Assembly: GCA_030605045.1 (NCBI GenBank)
Contig: JAUWBK010000050.1
Location: 1-7,809, forward strand
Source of the DNA: Dehalococcoidia bacterium
GTDB taxonomy: Bacteria > Chloroflexota > Dehalococcoidia > Dehalococcoidales > RBG-16-60-22
Reading direction: 5' to 3'
DNA: 7,809 bases
Below are positions 5,110-7,809 of the stretch, piece after piece. Made by a program: the position numbers and the translations under genes. Position 1 is the stretch's first letter; the number at the start of each line of letters is the position of its first letter. Under the pieces are notes generated by a model. It saw only the letters and a program-made list of their open reading frames with translations. It did no database searches and had not been told where the DNA came from.

Positions 5110-7248
5110 TCAAGCTTTCTCTATCTGAACAAGGCAGCTATTACCGGTGAAGGCACCTCCCGGAGATGTTTTGTCTCTGGTGAGTACATTGACGCAACCC
5201 CCATGGTCGAGGCCATGAAGGTCCGGTTCAAACCAAGAACCCGAGTCCAAGCTGGCGACTCCTGGCAGGATGTGCTCGGTTACCCGAGCGGTGGTGAGAA
5301 GCTGCCCACGGTCATTGTATATCTTCACCTTGTCGCCATTGGCGATACCTCGGGGGCGTGCGTCACCGGGATTCAGCCAGACGGCATCATCTGCTAACTC
5401 CTTTAGACGAGGGATATTGTGTAACGAGGAGTTGACCCTAGCCCTCGAGTGGGGGGTCACCAGCTGGATGGGGTACTTGTCTATGATGGGGTCACCGATA
5501 CCTTCCCAAGCCTCGATATACCTGGGTATGGGAGGAATAAGAGGGTCTCGCATCTCAGCGAGCTTCTGGCTGTAGAGCTCGATTTTGCCAGAGGGTGTGG
5601 GGAAAGGATGGTGGGCAGGGTCCTCAATCTGTTCTCTAAAGGCTACCCAGGGTTGGTCAAGCGGGATGCGGTGAACTCCTTGGCGCTTAAAAACCTCATA
5701 TTCGGGGAGGTCTGGAGTGGCGGCGGCAAATTCCCTGAGCCAGGCCTCATCAGACTTATCGTTGTAATCGGGTATACCCAGTCGGGAGGCCAACTCAGTG
5801 AAGATGGCTAAATCTGACTTTGTTTGAGGCAATGGTTCTATGGCCTTGTCCATGTAGATGAAGTAAGGTCCTCCAGTCCAGGGTTGCCCGATATCTATGC
5901 GTTCCAAGGCGGTGGTGACGGGGAGAATAATGTCGGCAAAGCGGGCGGTGGGGGTAAGAAAAAGTTCGTGGACGACGATGAACCCCGGTGCCTGGAGAGC
6001 CGCCGCGCCTTTGTTCGTGTTTAAAAATTGGTTTAGCAGGTTGCAGCCCACGATATAGAGCAGTTTGATATCACCGGGGTAGCCCCCAGATTTCCCTTGC
6101 AGCAGGGCGTCATAGATATTGGCTATATGCACCAGCGGGGTCGGGCTCTCAGGCACGGGCAAGGTTTTTCCAAGGTAACCCAAGGGGATGCGGCCGGTAC
6201 CACCAGCGGCATAGCCACCGGTAATCCCGATATTGCCGGTCATTGCGGCCAGGGCGCTAGCTGCCCTATGATATTGCTCTCCGAAGGCCGTCCGCCCCGG
6301 TGCCCAACTGGCATAGAGGGCTGCCGGTTTGATGGTAGCGTAGTCACGGGCCAACTGCTCTATAGTTCCGGCGGGCACGCCGGTAATATCCTCGGCCCAC
6401 AAGGGTGTTTTGGGCACCCCGTCCTCTTCACCCAATACATAATCCTTAAATGGCTCAAAGCCCACAGTATAAGTTTCTACGAAGTGGTGGTCATAAAGTT
6501 CCTCGTTAAGCATGACGTATGCCATGGCAATGAGCAGGGCAGCGTCCGTCCCCGGCTTTATGGGGAGCCACTGCTCAGCCAGAGCTTTTGCCGAAACAGT
6601 GTACCTCGGGTCAACGCAGATAATTCTGGCTCCGGCCTTCTTCGCCCGGGACAAGTAGTGGATGGTGTCAGAGCCGAATCGAGTGACCACCGGGTTCCAG
6701 CCCCACATAATGATTAATTTGGAATGGAGAAAATTATCCCGACTGTTGCCGGTAAAGGTAGTTCCAAAAGTAACCAGGGAGGAAAAGCTGGCGGCTTCAT
6801 TTGAGGCAATGCCCCACCAGGTCGTGCAACCTCCAAAGAGGGAGAAAAAGCGGCGGCCGGCTTTCCACATACCGTGCAGGGGACTCTGCGAGCCGGCAGA
6901 GTCCATAAGAAAAATGGAGGTGGCCCCGTACTGGTCTTTAACTCTCTGAAGTTCTCGAGCCACCGTATCCAGTGCCTCTTCCCACGAAATCGGCTTAAAT
7001 TTCCCGCTACCTCGCTCTCCCACCCTTTTTAAGGGCTGTTTGAGGCGGTCTTCGGCGTAGACGACCTCCTTCTGGGCTAATCCTCTGGGACATGCCTTCA
7101 AGCCGGGCATCGGTCTTTCATCGGTGCCAATTCTGGTGATATTACCCTCATCGACATAGACCTTCAGGAGACAGCGGCCACCACAGTCATAATAACAACT
7201 GGTGGTCACCACTTTGCTTTGAGAATCTGAACTGACCGTTTTCTTCAT
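5110..7248 (-). CDS. Molybdopterin-dependent oxidoreductase, DMSO reductase family (DmsA/TorA-like catalytic subunit)
   Basis: The 712-residue protein is a bis-molybdopterin guanine dinucleotide enzyme of the DMSO reductase family. An N-terminal 4Fe-4S site has C18, C22, C26 and C53 (CYYDCGGRC then CPRG). The catalytic domain follows with MWGWNP (181-186), CVDPRYT (211-217) and IKPGTDAALL (230-239). The C-terminal cofactor-binding domain (about 590-710) has PHSRARVNSSLHN (599-611), VWLNPGDARPRGI (623-635) and GGCVNVLTRDKTSP (683-696), close to DmsA. In the GGCTTWWGIASNEAAS region S149 aligns by eye with the serine molybdenum ligand of DMSO reductases. Substrate cannot be named; S- or N-oxide reduction is a class-level guess. 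There is no twin-arginine signal or other leader, and length is shorter than typical DmsA. No iron-sulfur or membrane-anchor subunit gene is adjacent; it is second after a flavin reductase gene with a 12-bp gap and a weak ribosome site. Confidence 0.93.
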   Translation of the reverse strand: MKKTVSSDSQSKVVTTSCYYDCGGRCLLKVYVDEGNITRIGTDERPMPGLKACPRGLAQKEVVYAEDRLKQPLKRVGERGSGKFKPISWEEALDTVARELQRVKDQYGATSIFLMDSAGSQSPLHGMWKAGRRFFSLFGGCTTWWGIASNEAASFSSLVTFGTTFTGNSRDNFLHSKLIIMWGWNPVVTRFGSDTIHYLSRAKKAGARIICVDPRYTVSAKALAEQWLPIKPGTDAALLIAMAYVMLNEELYDHHFVETYTVGFEPFKDYVLGEEDGVPKTPLWAEDITGVPAGTIEQLARDYATIKPAALYASWAPGRTAFGEQYHRAASALAAMTGNIGITGGYAAGGTGRIPLGYLGKTLPVPESPTPLVHIANIYDALLQGKSGGYPGDIKLLYIVGCNLLNQFLNTNKGAAALQAPGFIVVHELFLTPTARFADIILPVTTALERIDIGQPWTGGPYFIYMDKAIEPLPQTKSDLAIFTELASRLGIPDYNDKSDEAWLREFAAATPDLPEYEVFKRQGVHRIPLDQPWVAFREQIEDPAHHPFPTPSGKIELYSQKLAEMRDPLIPPIPRYIEAWEGIGDPIIDKYPIQLVTPHSRARVNSSLHNIPRLKELADDAVWLNPGDARPRGIANGDKVKIYNDRGQLLTTARVTEHILPGVASLDSGSWFEPDLHGLDHGGCVNVLTRDKTSPGGAFTGNSCLVQIEKA

Positions 7249-7260
7249 GGTTCGTCTATT

Positions 7261-7809
7261 CTATTCTTTGACTTTGAGTTCCTGGCCAATGTGGAACGCT
7301 TTACCCAGGACCTCGCCAAGAGCCTGATATTGTCGAGCTGGCTCTCCCGTGTAGAGAAGAGGCTTGACTTTATTCACATCTAACTTGCCATCGGTGAGGC
7401 AGCTCTCGGAGACGTGGGTTTCCTCAATTTTGCCGACAAAAAGGGAATGGCTGCCCAGTTCCAGAGTATGCACTACCTTACATTCCAGGTTGATGGGACA
7501 TTGCTCAATAAGGGGAGCGGTGCCTAATTTACCGTAAAATACCTTAAACTGGCAGGCCTCTGCCTTATTAACTTTGGCTCCAGAGGTGATTCCACAGTAG
7601 TCGGTTTCCTTTATCAGGTCAACGGAAGGTATATTCACCGAGAAAGTCATGTTCTGGCTGATGCCTTTATGGGTGTGGCGACTGGTTCGGATGGCTACCG
7701 AAATCATCGGGGGTTCCGCACTGGCATTGCTACCCCACGCTACCGCCATAAAGTTTGGCTTACCATCAACATTTGCCCCGACCAAGAGTGTGGGCAAGGG
7801 GTAAATCCT
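7261..7809 (-). CDS. Flavin reductase family protein (FMN-binding split barrel), N terminus cut by window edge
   Basis: This is a flavin reductase-like, FMN-binding split-barrel protein of the kind found in anaerobes next to rubredoxin-type or oxygen-response redox proteins. Recognisable segments are LVGANVDGKPNFMAVAW near the start, TFSVNIPSVDL, TDYCGITSGAKVNKAE, CPINLECKVVHT and HSLFVGKIEETHV, with a LGEVLGKAFHIGQEL tail. The first start-like codon in view is a TTG at 7797. However, the frame stays open to the edge (codons for R-I-Y-P precede it, and family members normally begin about 10 residues earlier), so the gene is incomplete at its 5' end; 182 residues are visible. It ends with TAG 12 bp before the molybdoenzyme ATG, indicating one transcript. 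It may supply reduced flavin or electrons to that enzyme, which is inference. The physiological electron donor is not visible. Confidence 0.9.
   Translation of the reverse strand, partial: RIYPLPTLLVGANVDGKPNFMAVAWGSNASAEPPMISVAIRTSRHTHKGISQNMTFSVNIPSVDLIKETDYCGITSGAKVNKAEACQFKVFYGKLGTAPLIEQCPINLECKVVHTLELGSHSLFVGKIEETHVSESCLTDGKLDVNKVKPLLYTGEPARQYQALGEVLGKAFHIGQELKVKE

Noticed and set aside
6097..6717. Long plus-strand open frame of about 206 codons opposite the molybdoenzyme gene
   Set aside because: It lies entirely antisense to a well-supported oxidoreductase; its product shows no coherent domain and looks like a GC-rich shadow frame.

Overview
The window looks like a chromosomal segment of an anaerobic bacterium of moderate GC content. 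Bacterial sigma70-type promoters, Shine-Dalgarno sites and a UvrC nucleotide-excision nuclease argue for Bacteria. A molybdopterin oxidoreductase, a B12-linked (MetH-type) activation domain and a flavin reductase suit an anaerobe with corrinoid and redox metabolism. The overall protein style recalls Chloroflexota of the Dehalococcoidia type, but that is recollection rather than a search result, so I hold it loosely. There are no phage genes, transposases, CRISPR arrays, rRNAs or tRNAs.

Layout. Positions 58-411 (minus) encode a DUF805 membrane protein. Upstream of it, in the divergent gap before uvrC, is a compact regulatory leader on the minus strand. It has a promoter with consensus -35 and -10 boxes (601-574), an 8-codon leader peptide with its own Shine-Dalgarno site (517-491), and an intrinsic-terminator-like hairpin followed by six T (514-462). 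The DUF805 Shine-Dalgarno site comes next. This arrangement resembles a transcription attenuator, or a roughly 105-nt small RNA, and is the most interesting feature here.

Positions 687-3741 (plus) are a tight three-gene unit: uvrC, a DRG-like TGS-domain GTPase starting 2 bases after it, and a 74-residue zinc-ribbon protein. A 161-bp gap holding a possible promoter and a stem-loop leads to a 118-residue two-helix membrane protein with a TTG start (3903-4259). Next is a stand-alone MetH-activation-domain protein (4349-5050), probably a reactivation or partner protein for a corrinoid enzyme.

Positions 5110-7809 (minus, convergent with the preceding gene) hold a two-gene unit. A flavin reductase-like FMN protein, cut by the right edge, is followed after 12 bp by a DmsA/TorA-class molybdopterin oxidoreductase. 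The latter has a 4Fe-4S motif and a candidate serine molybdenum ligand, but no visible Tat signal and no DmsB/DmsC partner genes in view.

Working together. The uvrC unit combines DNA repair with a probable ribosome- or RNA-associated GTPase. The right half is redox metabolism: a flavin-dependent electron carrier may feed a cytoplasmic molybdoenzyme, and the neighbouring B12-type activation protein fits reductive C1/corrinoid chemistry. These last links are inferred from gene order only.
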